A DNA stretch of 64,000 nucleotides from Microthrixaceae bacterium (lineage in GTDB: Bacteria; Actinomycetota; Acidimicrobiia; Acidimicrobiales; Poriferisodalaceae): NCBI GenBank assembly GCA_011523825.1, contig WTFX01000009.1, positions 228,420-292,419 of the forward strand. The letters run 5' to 3'. Under the pieces are notes generated by a model. That model was not told the origin of the DNA and did no database searches. It worked only from the letters and a program-made list of their open reading frames with translations. Below, in pieces: positions 16,399-24,925 of this stretch; the stretch's first letter is position 1, and each line of letters opens with the position of its first letter. The translations under genes and the position numbers were made by a program.

Positions 16399-17307
16399 GT
16401 GCCTGCCGAGCACAGCCCTGGACAATTCGACTCGCCGCACTTCAATTCAGTCGCCGGCACTCGCTTCGCTGACGTCGAGTGGTACGAGGAGATCGGCTCG
16501 ACCAACACCGAGCTGCTCGATCGGGCCCGCAGCGGGGCGCCCGAGGGAATGGTGCTGATCGCGGACCTGCAGACCGCCGGGCGCGGTCGCCGCGGCCGCC
16601 AGTGGACGGCGCCGCCGGGCACCTCGCTCATGATGTCGGTACTGCTGCGCCCGCCGCCGGGCCCGCTGCCTCCCTCCCGAGCGGCCCTGGTGACGCTTGC
16701 GGTCGGGCTGGCCGCCGCTGACGCGTGCGAGCAGGTGAGTGGCGTGCGGCCGCGGTTGAAGTGGCCCAACGACCTGGTGATTGCCGGCCGTGACAGGGCA
16801 GATCACGGCGCGGACCGCGACGATCGCAAGCTGGCGGGCATCTTGGCCGAGTCCATCACCGCCCAGGGGCTGCTCTCTGCGCTGGTCGTGGGCATGGGTC
16901 TCAACACGGGCTGGCCGGAGGTGCCAGCGGAGCTCGAGAGCGTCGCCACCAGCCTGAACTTGGAAGCGGGGACACCCGTGGACCGCACGCTGCTGGCGCA
17001 TCGGGTGCTTGAGGGCACCGAAGCCCGCTACGAGCTGCTGTGCCGGGCCGGCGATGGCGCCGGAGCAGCCGTCGTGCTGGAGGAGGCACGCCGGAACTCC
17101 GCCACGCTCGGACGCCGTGTACGCGTCTCGCTCGATGCGACGCCCGATGCGACTGTCACGGATAGACACAGCCTCGAAGGGCTAGCGAGCGATCTCGATG
17201 CCGAAGGACGGCTGTTGGTCTGCGACGATGCCGGCATCACCCATACGGTGTCGGTCGGGGATGTCGTCCATGTGCGCCCCGCCCTCGACAGATCCCGGAG
17301 AGAGTGA
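16399..17307 (+). CDS. birA: Biotin-[acetyl-CoA carboxylase] ligase
   Basis: 302 aa. The catalytic domain shows EIGSTNTELLDRA, the biotinyl-AMP loop GRGRRGRQW, KWPNDL and KLAGIL, then a C-terminal SH3-like domain. No N-terminal helix-turn-helix is present, so it is a monofunctional ligase without the E. coli-type repressor role. It attaches biotin to the lysine of carrier domains, and its obvious client is the divergent carboxylase alpha subunit. An insert rich in Asp/Arg (RDRADHGADRDDR) sits between KWPND and KLAGIL. Confidence 0.93.
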   Translation: MPAEHSPGQFDSPHFNSVAGTRFADVEWYEEIGSTNTELLDRARSGAPEGMVLIADLQTAGRGRRGRQWTAPPGTSLMMSVLLRPPPGPLPPSRAALVTLAVGLAAADACEQVSGVRPRLKWPNDLVIAGRDRADHGADRDDRKLAGILAESITAQGLLSALVVGMGLNTGWPEVPAELESVATSLNLEAGTPVDRTLLAHRVLEGTEARYELLCRAGDGAGAAVVLEEARRNSATLGRRVRVSLDATPDATVTDRHSLEGLASDLDAEGRLLVCDDAGITHTVSVGDVVHVRPALDRSRRE

Positions 17308-17314
17308 GGATGCC

Positions 17315-18811
17315 GTGCCGCTGACCGTATCGATTGACGCCTTCGAGGTAGTGACCGACCCGGCCGCTGCGCCGCCCACGGCCGCCTCCGACAGGCCGGT
17401 GCGCAGCGATGCGCTGGACACGCTGGGGGCCACGCCCAACTACTTGGCAGCCAGCGGCTTCGATGGCACAGCGGGCAGCACGGCGCTCATGGCCGGCATC
17501 GCCGACACGGCGGACGACATCATGCCCATCGCCGTCGGGCTCGGTTCTGACGATCTCACCGCGGCCGATGTTCGCAAGGCGGCGGCGAACCTCTGGCGGG
17601 CCGCATCGAAGGTCGAGTCGTTGACCTCGGCATTGGCGGCCGTTGCAGCCGACGATCTCGGTGCCGATGTCGCACTCGCGGCCGTTGTCGAAGGCATGCT
17701 CCTGGCCTCGTACGGGTTCGACCAGCACAAAGGCGAGCCGTCCGAAGCCGACGCGCTGGGACAGGTCGTCCTCGCTGCGCCCGACGGCACTGACACGGCC
17801 GCCGCCATCGCTCGTGCCGCAGCTGTGGCCGGCGGCATCGCCCTGGCCCGAGACCTTGTCAACCAGCCGGCCGGTGCGCTCACGGCCAGCGGCCTCGCCG
17901 ATGCTGCGACTGAAGCCATCGAAGCAGCCTCCGCAGGCGCCGAGCCCGCGGCAGGCACCGCATCGATCGAGGTGTGGGACCGCGAGCGGCTGGTGGCGGA
18001 GCAATGCGGCGGGCTTTTGGGCGTCAATGCTGGCTCGACGGAGCCGCCGGCGCTCATCCGCATGCGCTGGCAGCCGGCCGCGGAGCCGCGTGCCACGGTG
18101 CACCTCGTCGGCAAGGGCATCACATTCGACACGGGCGGGCTCAACCTCAAGTCCTTCGAGGGCATGGAGTGGATGAAGATCGACATGGGCGGCGCTGCTG
18201 CGGTCATCGGGGCGATGAGCGCGATCGTCCGGCTGGCGCCCGATGTCGCGGTGACGGGTATCTGCTGCTGCACCGACAACCAGCCAGGACCCACGGCCAC
18301 CAAACCCGGCGACGTGCTGCACATCCGCAACGGCAAGACCGTGGAAGTGCTGAACACCGACGCCGAGGGTCGCCTCGTTCTCGCTGACGGTCTGTCGCTC
18401 GCAGTCGAAGAGGAGCCCGACCTGGTCGTCGACCTCGCGACGCTGACGGGCGCCTGCATGGTCGCACTGGGCGACAAGTACGCGGGGCTCATGGGCAATG
18501 ACCCTGCAGCGATCGAACGTGCCCAGGCGGCGGCGCGGGCCGCTGGGGAGTTGCTGTGGCACCTGCCCTTGCCGCCCGAGTATCGCGAGCAGCTCGACTC
18601 GCCGATCGCCGACCTGCGCAACATCGGCAAGAACCGCTACGGGGGCACGCTCCATGCAGGCCTGTTCCTGTCGGAGTTCGCCGGCGAGACGCCGTGGGTG
18701 CACTTCGACATCGCGGGCCCCGTACGCACCGACACCGACGCCGGCGAGCTGTCCCCAGGAGCATCCGGCTTCGGTGTGCGCACGCTGGTCGAGTTGATCT
18801 GCGGTTGGTGA
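17315..18811 (+). CDS. pepA: Leucyl aminopeptidase (M17)
   Basis: 498 aa cytosolic di-metal aminopeptidase. The C-terminal catalytic domain has the metal/Lys motif GKGITFDTGGLNLK and the family hallmark NTDAEGRLVLADGL. The metal ligands in DMGGAAAV are also seen. The N-terminal third is the less conserved macrodomain-like region. GTG 17315 is preceded by a GGAGAGAGTGAGGA purine run and lies 7 nt after birA, so the genes are probably co-transcribed. An ATG 5 nt upstream leads to a stop after four codons and was discarded. Confidence 0.94.
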   Translation: MPLTVSIDAFEVVTDPAAAPPTAASDRPVRSDALDTLGATPNYLAASGFDGTAGSTALMAGIADTADDIMPIAVGLGSDDLTAADVRKAAANLWRAASKVESLTSALAAVAADDLGADVALAAVVEGMLLASYGFDQHKGEPSEADALGQVVLAAPDGTDTAAAIARAAAVAGGIALARDLVNQPAGALTASGLADAATEAIEAASAGAEPAAGTASIEVWDRERLVAEQCGGLLGVNAGSTEPPALIRMRWQPAAEPRATVHLVGKGITFDTGGLNLKSFEGMEWMKIDMGGAAAVIGAMSAIVRLAPDVAVTGICCCTDNQPGPTATKPGDVLHIRNGKTVEVLNTDAEGRLVLADGLSLAVEEEPDLVVDLATLTGACMVALGDKYAGLMGNDPAAIERAQAAARAAGELLWHLPLPPEYREQLDSPIADLRNIGKNRYGGTLHAGLFLSEFAGETPWVHFDIAGPVRTDTDAGELSPGASGFGVRTLVELICGW

Positions 18812-18818
18812 CCCGGCA

Positions 18819-19508
18819 CTAACTGCGGCGCCGCGTGTGTCGCTGCGCCCATGCCCACGCCGTCGCTTCGTTGGCGGCATTGGGCGCGAGTCCCAGCGTC
18901 ACCAGGCGTTCCGCTGACTCGTGCAGGCCGTGGCCGAGCATCAACATGCATGAAGCGAGCAGGCGGGACTCGCCGACCGAGAAGTCCGCACCCGCATCGG
19001 TGCGCGACCAACGTCCGACCTCGTCACGGAGCTCCTGGGGCATCCGGTCGTACAGCCGGCGCGGCACGGGCGGAAGGCGCCTGCGCACGATCAGCACGGC
19101 GTCGTCGCTGAGGCACGCCAGGTTGAACATGGCACAACGGTCGATGGTGCGCATGAAGCTGCTCGTGCGGCCGCCGCGGTGCTGGAGCCCGAGTCGCCGG
19201 GCGGTGGAGTCGAGATCCAGTTGCAGGTCTTCGCCCGGAGCCAGTTCGTCGAATTCCCGTGCCAGCAGGCGCAGAAACCAGACGGCGCTCGGTCCCAGGA
19301 TGGCGACCCAGAAGCGCTCCACGTAGGCCGAGCGCGGATCGTGGCCACGGCGCCGCAAGCTGGGGTCATCCCACGGCCGTGCCAGCAGCACACGCAGCGG
19401 CTCGCCCTGCGCAGTCGCCGTGCCGCCGACGAGTTGCAGGGCGGTCGTCGCGGCGTCGCCGCTGGCAACCGGAGGCGGGGGAATCGTGGGCTTCTCGTCG
19501 GTTCGCAT
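18819..19508 (-). CDS. Conserved-looking protein of unknown function
   Basis: 229 aa, soluble, basic in its C-terminal half. The N-terminal 40 residues are Pro/Thr-rich. The rest looks helical with an amphipathic core around FWVAILGPSAVWFLRLLAREFDE, a LDLDSTARRLGL segment that could be a winged-helix or HTH element, and an Arg-rich RRRLPPVPRRLYDRMP stretch. This could be DNA-binding, but no family is recognised. An AAGGAG ribosome-binding site precedes the ATG. It converges tail-to-tail with pepA and shares an AT-rich divergent upstream region with the sirtuin gene. Confidence 0.6.
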   Translation of the reverse strand: MRTDEKPTIPPPPVASGDAATTALQLVGGTATAQGEPLRVLLARPWDDPSLRRRGHDPRSAYVERFWVAILGPSAVWFLRLLAREFDELAPGEDLQLDLDSTARRLGLQHRGGRTSSFMRTIDRCAMFNLACLSDDAVLIVRRRLPPVPRRLYDRMPQELRDEVGRWSRTDAGADFSVGESRLLASCMLMLGHGLHESAERLVTLGLAPNAANEATAWAWAQRHTRRRS

Positions 19509-19587
19509 GCGGGTCTCCTTGGGCGTCTCGTGTCACGTTCGGCCGCGATCGATGTTCGTGTGCAATGCAATCGTTATATATCAAAAA

Positions 19588-19609
19588 ATATTTATACATC
19601 ATGAAATAT
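19588..19609. promoter_or_regulatory. AT-rich inverted repeat in divergent upstream region
   Basis: Within the 161-nt gap between the 229-aa gene and the sirtuin, positions about 19561-19625 are strikingly A/T-rich compared with everything around. ATATTT (19588-19593) and AAATAT (19604-19609) form an inverted repeat with a 10-nt spacer. It could be an operator or an unwinding/promoter element; no -35/-10 pair is clear. Confidence 0.35.
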
Positions 19610-19669
19610 GTCTTTAATCACACAAGGCTTGTGGAACCCGGCACCCCGCGATCAGTCAGACTGTGAGGT

Positions 19670-20482
19670 ATGAACCCAGCTGAGACGGGCACAGGGCCCG
19701 AAACGAGTTCTGGCACCGATGACGATGTCCGGACAGTGGCTGGGTGGATCGACGAGGCAAGCGCCATCACGGTGCTGACCGGCGCCGGGATCTCCACCGA
19801 CTCGGGAATCCCGGATTTCCGCGGCCCCAATGGTGTCTGGACCAAGAACCCCGCCGCCGAGAAGCAGGCGACGCTGCAGAACTATCTGGCCGATCCGGAG
19901 GTGCGTGTGCTGGCCTGGCGGGCGCGCATGGATCACCGCGCGTGGGGTGCCGAACCCAACGACGGGCACCGAGCTCTCGTGCAACTCGAGCGTCGTCGCA
20001 AGCTGGTGTCGCTGCTGACCCAGAACGTGGACGGATTGCATCACGACGCCGGATCCGATGCGGAAAAGATCGTCGAGGTGCACGGCACTATTCGCGAGGT
20101 GGCGTGCCTTGAGTGCGACTACCGCGAGGACATGGGCGTCGTGCTCGATCGAGTGCGGCTCGGCGAGGACGACCCTCCGTGTCCCATCTGCGACGGGATT
20201 CTCAAGAGTGCGACGATCAGCTTCGGCCAGCAGCTTGTTGCGCGAGATTTGCTGCGTGCTCAGGTAGCGGCCGAGAACTGCGACCTGATGCTGGCCGTGG
20301 GCACCACGCTGGCTGTGTACCCCATCGCCGCGGTAGTGCCGACGGCCAAGTCCGCGGGTGCGCGGGTCGTGATCGTCAACGCCGAACCCACCGAGATGGA
20401 TCACCTTGCCGACATGGTGCTGCGCCGATCCATCTCCGAAGTGCTCCCCCAGATCTGCGGTGGCACGGCCCGCCTCGCCTGA
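19670..20482 (+). CDS. cobB: NAD-dependent protein deacylase (sirtuin)
   Basis: 270 aa SIR2-family enzyme that uses NAD+ to remove acyl groups from lysine. The NAD-binding GAGISTDSGIPDFRGPNGVW and TQNVDGLHHDAGSD motifs are present. The catalytic His is in VEVHGTIREV, and the zinc-binding pairs CLEC and CPIC are intact. An N-terminal extension of about 35 residues precedes the fold. It is probably cytosolic and monocistronic; acyl-CoA metabolism genes elsewhere in the window fit a role in reversing protein acylation, which is inference. Confidence 0.93.
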   Translation: MNPAETGTGPETSSGTDDDVRTVAGWIDEASAITVLTGAGISTDSGIPDFRGPNGVWTKNPAAEKQATLQNYLADPEVRVLAWRARMDHRAWGAEPNDGHRALVQLERRRKLVSLLTQNVDGLHHDAGSDAEKIVEVHGTIREVACLECDYREDMGVVLDRVRLGEDDPPCPICDGILKSATISFGQQLVARDLLRAQVAAENCDLMLAVGTTLAVYPIAAVVPTAKSAGARVVIVNAEPTEMDHLADMVLRRSISEVLPQICGGTARLA

Positions 20483-20571
20483 CCGGCGAACAAATCCCGA
20501 CCAACTGGCTGAAGCGCTTGGGGTTGAGAATCGGCGCGATTGTGGGAGAACACACGGCGGGTGAAGAAAAG

Positions 20572-20593
20572 TTGACCTGATAGGTAGGATTTA
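20572..20593 (+). promoter_or_regulatory. Candidate operator/promoter upstream of the rhodanese-MoeB gene
   Basis: A TTGACC hexamer is followed by a perfect ACCT-GAT-AGGT inverted repeat (20575-20585) and GGATTTA. It lies in the 180-nt gap 70-90 nt before the coding start, where transcription signals are expected. The rest of the gap shows nothing else recognisable. The cognate regulator is not identifiable; a sulfur or Fe-S sensing factor is only a guess from the downstream gene. Confidence 0.3.
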
Positions 20594-20662
20594 GGGCCTG
20601 AGCCTGGTCGGAGGACTGGGCGCTATCGAACGCGACACCAAGCGACGAACAGGGAGGCCCCG

Positions 20663-21826
20663 ATGCCCTCGTTCCGCGAACTGCTGACAGCGACCAAGCG
20701 CGAGATCACCGAGATCACAACGGCCACGGCGTCCGAGTGGATTGCCGACCGTTCGCCCGTGGTGCTCGACGTGCGCGAGCCCGACGAGTACGAGCAGGGT
20801 GCGCTGGCCGGCGCGATTCACATCCCACGCGGGCACCTCGAGGCGCAGATCGAGAACCGGCTGCCCGATCACGATGCCGAGATCATCGTCTATTGCGCAG
20901 GCGGCGTGCGTTCGGCCTTCGCCGCGAAGACGCTCGCCGAGTTGGGATATCCGAACGCGGTGTCCATGGACGGCGGCTTCGGCCAGTGGAAGGACGAAGG
21001 CCGGCCATGGTCGACGCCGGCCTCGCTCGGTGCCGAGCAGCGCAACCGCTACCAGCGACACCTGCTGCTGCCCGAAGTAGGCGAGGCCGGCCAGCTCAAG
21101 CTGCTCGACGCCAAGGTGCTCATGCTCGGCGCGGGCGGCCTCGGCTCGCCTGCTGCGCTCTACCTGGCAGCCGCCGGTGTCGGCACGCTCGGCATCATCG
21201 ACATGGACGTAGTCGACGAGTCCAACCTGCAACGCCAGATTCTCCACAACGTCGACCGCGTGGGCGACCGCAAGGTGGACTCGGCCAAGAAGACGCTGAC
21301 GGCACTGAATCCCGACGTCAACGTGGTCACCTACGACACGCGGCTCGGTGCCGACAATGTGCTGGAGATCCTGTCGGGCTGGGACGTGATCGTGGACGGC
21401 GCGGACAACTTCCCGAGCCGCTACCTGCTCAACGACGCCTCGGTGAAGCTGGGCATTCCCGTGGTGCACGGCTCGATATTCCGCTTCGAGGGCCAGGTCA
21501 CCGTGTTCGATCCGCAGCACGGGCCGACCTACCGCGACTACCTGCCCGAGCCGCCGCCGGCGGAACTGGCCCCGTCGTGCGCGGAGGCCGGCGTGCTGGG
21601 GGTGTTGCCGGGGATCGTGGGCTCGATCCAAGCACTCGAGACCATCAAGCTGATCCTCGGCGTCGGCGATTCGCTGTCGGGTCGCATCGTCGCCTTCGAC
21701 TCGCTGGAGATGGCCTTCCGCGAGTTCCGGCTGCGTCCAGACCCCGCCAACGAAGTCACCTACGCCAATCGCGAGCGCATCACTGTCAGCGAGCTCGACG
21801 GCCTCTGCAGCCCCACGCTGAGCTGA
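20663..21826 (+). CDS. Rhodanese-MoeB/ThiF fusion (sulfur-carrier adenylyltransferase/sulfurtransferase)
   Basis: 387 aa. Residues about 15-115 are a rhodanese domain with active-site loop VYCAGGVRS. Residues about 125-385 are an E1-like adenylyltransferase with ATP-binding GAGGLGSPAALYLAAAGVG, the Arg finger NLQRQILH, and VDGADNFPSRYLLND. Such proteins adenylate and then sulfurate the C-terminal Gly of small sulfur carriers (MoaD, ThiS, CysO-like). The usual MoeZ/MOCS3 order is MoeB first, rhodanese last; here it is reversed. The zinc CxxC pairs of E. coli MoeB are absent, as in MoeZ. A GGGAGG ribosome-binding site precedes ATG 20663. Confidence 0.9.
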   Translation: MPSFRELLTATKREITEITTATASEWIADRSPVVLDVREPDEYEQGALAGAIHIPRGHLEAQIENRLPDHDAEIIVYCAGGVRSAFAAKTLAELGYPNAVSMDGGFGQWKDEGRPWSTPASLGAEQRNRYQRHLLLPEVGEAGQLKLLDAKVLMLGAGGLGSPAALYLAAAGVGTLGIIDMDVVDESNLQRQILHNVDRVGDRKVDSAKKTLTALNPDVNVVTYDTRLGADNVLEILSGWDVIVDGADNFPSRYLLNDASVKLGIPVVHGSIFRFEGQVTVFDPQHGPTYRDYLPEPPPAELAPSCAEAGVLGVLPGIVGSIQALETIKLILGVGDSLSGRIVAFDSLEMAFREFRLRPDPANEVTYANRERITVSELDGLCSPTLS

Positions 21827-21910
21827 GCCGCTGGCGCCTGAGGCGAAGCCGTGGCCCGAGCGGCCCGTGAGCCCGCATCGAATCGAAGCCGGGAACAAGA
21901 GCGGGAAGCA
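21822..21910 (+). repeat. Dispersed GC-rich repeat, copy A
   Basis: Begins GCTGAGCCGCTGGCG at the stop of the rhodanese-MoeB gene and contains the family core GCCGTGGCCCGAGCGGCCC, followed by GTGAGC and a GGGAACAAGAGCGGGAA tail. The core matches copies B and C. It fills most of the 136-nt gap before the next gene and contains short inverted repeats (GGCC...GGCC). Confidence 0.65.
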
Positions 21911-21962
21911 CAGAGCCGCGCGGCGACAGTGAGGCCGGGGGGCACCGGTACGCTGCGAGTCC

Positions 21963-23330
21963 ATGGCCCAGAAGCGGTTCGTCGTGATCGGCGGTGGCCC
22001 GGCGGGTCACGCGGCGGCCACCTATGCGGCGCGCTACGGCGCAGACGTGACGCTCATCGAGCGCGACATCGTGGGCGGGTCCGCCCACTTGCGCGATTGC
22101 GTGCCGTCCAAGACCATGATCGCCACCGGCTCGGCGCTCAGCTTTGCCGGTCATCTCGACGAGCTGGGCCTCGCACATGTGTCCACGTCGGTGGACACCC
22201 CGCACCTTCGCCAGCGCATCGGCGACATCGAAGACCGCCTCGCTGATGTCGCCCGCCAGATGCTGGTCAGTCAGGGCGTGCGGATCCTGTCGGGCTCGGG
22301 CCGTCTGCTCGGGCCCAACGAAGTCTGCGCAGACACCGCCGATGGGGCGATCGAGCTGTCGGCCGATGTCGTCGTGCTGTCAACCGGCAGCCGCCCTCGC
22401 ATCCCCGAGTGGGCGCCCATCGACGGCGAGCGGATCCTGACCACCCGCGACGCATACCCGCCCGCAGAGCTGCCCGAACACCTCGTGGTGGTGGGCTCGG
22501 GGGTGACCGGCGTGGAGTTCGTGCACATGTTCACCTCGCTGGGCTCCCGGGTCACGCTGATCGTGAGCCGGCAGCAAGTGCTGCCCCACAAAGATCCCGA
22601 AGCCGCCGCCGTGCTGGAGCAGACTTTCAGCGACCTCGGTGTCGCCATGCTCAAGGGCGCACGTGCGGTGAACATCGTGCGGGACGGCGACGCGGCTGAG
22701 GTGGTGTGCAGCGACGGCCGCACGGTACGGGCCACGCACGCCCTGCTCGCGATCGGCTCGATCCCCAACAGCGACGGCTTGGGGCTGGAGAACACCGAGG
22801 TACGAGTGGACGGTGAGGGGTATGTGGACGTCGACCACAACCTGTGCTCATCGGTGCCGAGCATCTATGCCGCGGGCGATCTGTCGGGCAAGCTGCCGCT
22901 CTCGTCGGTCGCCGCGATGCAGGGCCGCAAGATCGTCGAACACGCCATGGGCTTGCACGAGACCCGGCCCCACCGCCATCTCGACTACGACAAGGCGGCA
23001 TCGGCCATCTTCACCGAGCCCGAGATCGCCGATGTCGGACTCGCCGAGGCGGAGGCATTTGCCACAGGCCGCAAGATCCGTGTCACGAAGGTGCCGTTCG
23101 GTGCGAACGCCAAAGCGCTGATCGAGGAGAATCCCCGCGGCTTCGTGAAGATCGTCTCCGACCCGCTCACTGGTCAGGTGCTGGGCGGCTCCATCGTGGG
23201 CCGGCATGCGGCCGAGCTGATCTCCGTGGTGGCTCTCGCCGTGAGCGCGAACCTGCGAGTCCAGGACATCGCCGAGAGCCTGTTCGTGTACCCGTCCCTG
23301 AGCGAGGCCCTGTCCGAGGCAGCTGAGTGA
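21963..23330 (+). CDS. NAD(P)H:quinone-type flavoprotein (LpdA/Rv3303c-like disulfide-reductase fold)
   Basis: 455 aa with the two-dinucleotide-binding fold: GGGPAGHAAATYAARYG, VVGSGVTGVEFVHMFTSLG and IYAAGDLSG. The redox-active CxxxxC pair is incomplete. The site reads GGSAHLRDCVPSKTM, so the first Cys is replaced and only the second remains. This is the same pattern as mycobacterial Rv3303c (named LpdA), which reduces quinones instead of lipoamide. The C-terminal HPxxSE dyad is also altered (VYPSLSEAL). It is therefore probably not a true E3, in contrast to the gene at 1.9 kb. A TACGCT box lies 8 nt before ATG. Confidence 0.88.
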   Translation: MAQKRFVVIGGGPAGHAAATYAARYGADVTLIERDIVGGSAHLRDCVPSKTMIATGSALSFAGHLDELGLAHVSTSVDTPHLRQRIGDIEDRLADVARQMLVSQGVRILSGSGRLLGPNEVCADTADGAIELSADVVVLSTGSRPRIPEWAPIDGERILTTRDAYPPAELPEHLVVVGSGVTGVEFVHMFTSLGSRVTLIVSRQQVLPHKDPEAAAVLEQTFSDLGVAMLKGARAVNIVRDGDAAEVVCSDGRTVRATHALLAIGSIPNSDGLGLENTEVRVDGEGYVDVDHNLCSSVPSIYAAGDLSGKLPLSSVAAMQGRKIVEHAMGLHETRPHRHLDYDKAASAIFTEPEIADVGLAEAEAFATGRKIRVTKVPFGANAKALIEENPRGFVKIVSDPLTGQVLGGSIVGRHAAELISVVALAVSANLRVQDIAESLFVYPSLSEALSEAAE

Positions 23331-24925
23331 GCCAACGCAGCTGGCGGGCTCGCCTCATTCTGATCTCGCTGGCGGTGTTGACTCTCGTCGGGGCGATCGC
23401 GACCGGTGCATCTGCATTCGTGCTGCTGCAGCTCGGACGGATCGAGCGACACGAGCTGGCGGATGTGCTGACATCCGCCCCCCAGCAGCCGGTGACCGCC
23501 GCCGACGTGCTCATCGACCAATCCCGCACGGCCGCGGCGAATCCCGACAGCGCGACCGCTGGGGACGGCGCGAGCATCGGCGACGATGCCAGCGGCGACG
23601 GTGCCGTGCTCGGCGAGCAGGATGAGTTCTCGGGCTCGTCAAGCGCTGGGAACCTCGCCGCAGGCGAGCCGGTGCTGCCGGGCGGTCCGGACGGGGAGAA
23701 CTACCTGCTGGTCGGCACCGACAGCCCCTTGGGACTCGCTGCCGATGATCCGTTGCGCGCCGGCCACTCAGACCAGAACCGGCTAGCGGACGTCATGATG
23801 GTGATCCGACTGCGCGACGACGGCACCGCGGCCATGATGTCCATCCCGCGGGACTTGGCAGCGGAGATTGCCGGCACGAGCGACATCGCCGGCACCGGCG
23901 TCATTGCCAAGATCAACAGCGCCTACAACCGCGACCGCACCACGGCAGCGCGCGCAGCCCGCCTGATCGACACCGTCGAGGAGAACCTCGACATCACGCT
24001 GCAGCACTTCGTCGAGGCAGATTTCCAGGCGTTCTTGCGGCTGGTCGATGCTGTGGGCGGCGTCGAGATGACCTTCGACCGGCCGTTGCGTGACCAGCCG
24101 AAAGAGAACGCCACCGATCCGACGGAGAGCCGGAGCGGGTTCGTCACCGGGGCGGGCACCCATCTCCTCGACGGCAGGCAGGCGCTTGCGTACGTCCGCA
24201 GCCGCCACCTCGAGGAGCAGTTGCCTGACGGGACCTGGCAGCGGCATGGCGCCTGGAATGATCTCGCCCGCACCGACCGCCAGCGCGGATTCATGCGCAC
24301 CGCAGTTGCGCAAGTGGCACCAGCGTTGCTTGCCAACCCGATCAACCTGCTCGCGGTGCTGGACATCGCGGCCGACCATCTGTCCACGTCCGACACGCTG
24401 AGCATCGTCAACGACGGCCGGAGACTCGCGGACAAGTTCGCCGGCCTCGACGTCGATGTCGACGTCGAGGACTACGAGCTGCGAGTCGTTGACATACACG
24501 ACCCGGTGCGATGGTCGCTCGGGCTCGATCCGCTGCGCGCCGAGCACAATCAACGGGTTCTGGACGTGTTCCGGGGCATCGGCTGGGACGACATCGTCGA
24601 ATCGCGCGTGCGGGTGCAGGTCACCGGGACGGCGCGGCACCAGGTGGCTGCACGGCTGAGCGAGCTCGGGTTCGACGCGCAGGCAGCGGGGCCGATGCCC
24701 GAAGGCATCTCGCACGCTCCGGAAGGCACCGTCGTCTATCTGGCCCCGCAGGGACGGCTCGCTGCCGGCCTGCTGGTCAGTCACCTGCTGCCTGTGCCAG
24801 ACTTCGCCGGCCATGCCGAGCTTGACGCAACGACGGTGATCCTGCACATCGGCGACGAACCGCCTCGCATCGATCCCGGCTACCGGAGGGTCGACGTGCC
24901 TCCCGCCGACCAGCTGGCGCCATGA
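23327..24925 (+). CDS. LytR-CpsA-Psr (LCP) family transferase
   Basis: 532 aa. The N-terminus has a single membrane anchor (about residues 8-35). A low-complexity linker leads to the LCP domain, with MSIPRDLAAEI, INSAYNRD, a VDAVGGVEMTFDRPL segment and the polyprenyl-phosphate-binding Arg in GRQALAYVRSRH. The C-terminal 170 residues fit a LytR_C-type domain. LCP enzymes transfer glycopolymers from lipid carriers to peptidoglycan outside the membrane. GTG overlaps the previous stop, and its own stop overlaps the UDP-sugar dehydrogenase start, placing it in a polymer-synthesis operon. Confidence 0.92.
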   Translation: MSQRSWRARLILISLAVLTLVGAIATGASAFVLLQLGRIERHELADVLTSAPQQPVTAADVLIDQSRTAAANPDSATAGDGASIGDDASGDGAVLGEQDEFSGSSSAGNLAAGEPVLPGGPDGENYLLVGTDSPLGLAADDPLRAGHSDQNRLADVMMVIRLRDDGTAAMMSIPRDLAAEIAGTSDIAGTGVIAKINSAYNRDRTTAARAARLIDTVEENLDITLQHFVEADFQAFLRLVDAVGGVEMTFDRPLRDQPKENATDPTESRSGFVTGAGTHLLDGRQALAYVRSRHLEEQLPDGTWQRHGAWNDLARTDRQRGFMRTAVAQVAPALLANPINLLAVLDIAADHLSTSDTLSIVNDGRRLADKFAGLDVDVDVEDYELRVVDIHDPVRWSLGLDPLRAEHNQRVLDVFRGIGWDDIVESRVRVQVTGTARHQVAARLSELGFDAQAAGPMPEGISHAPEGTVVYLAPQGRLAAGLLVSHLLPVPDFAGHAELDATTVILHIGDEPPRIDPGYRRVDVPPADQLAP

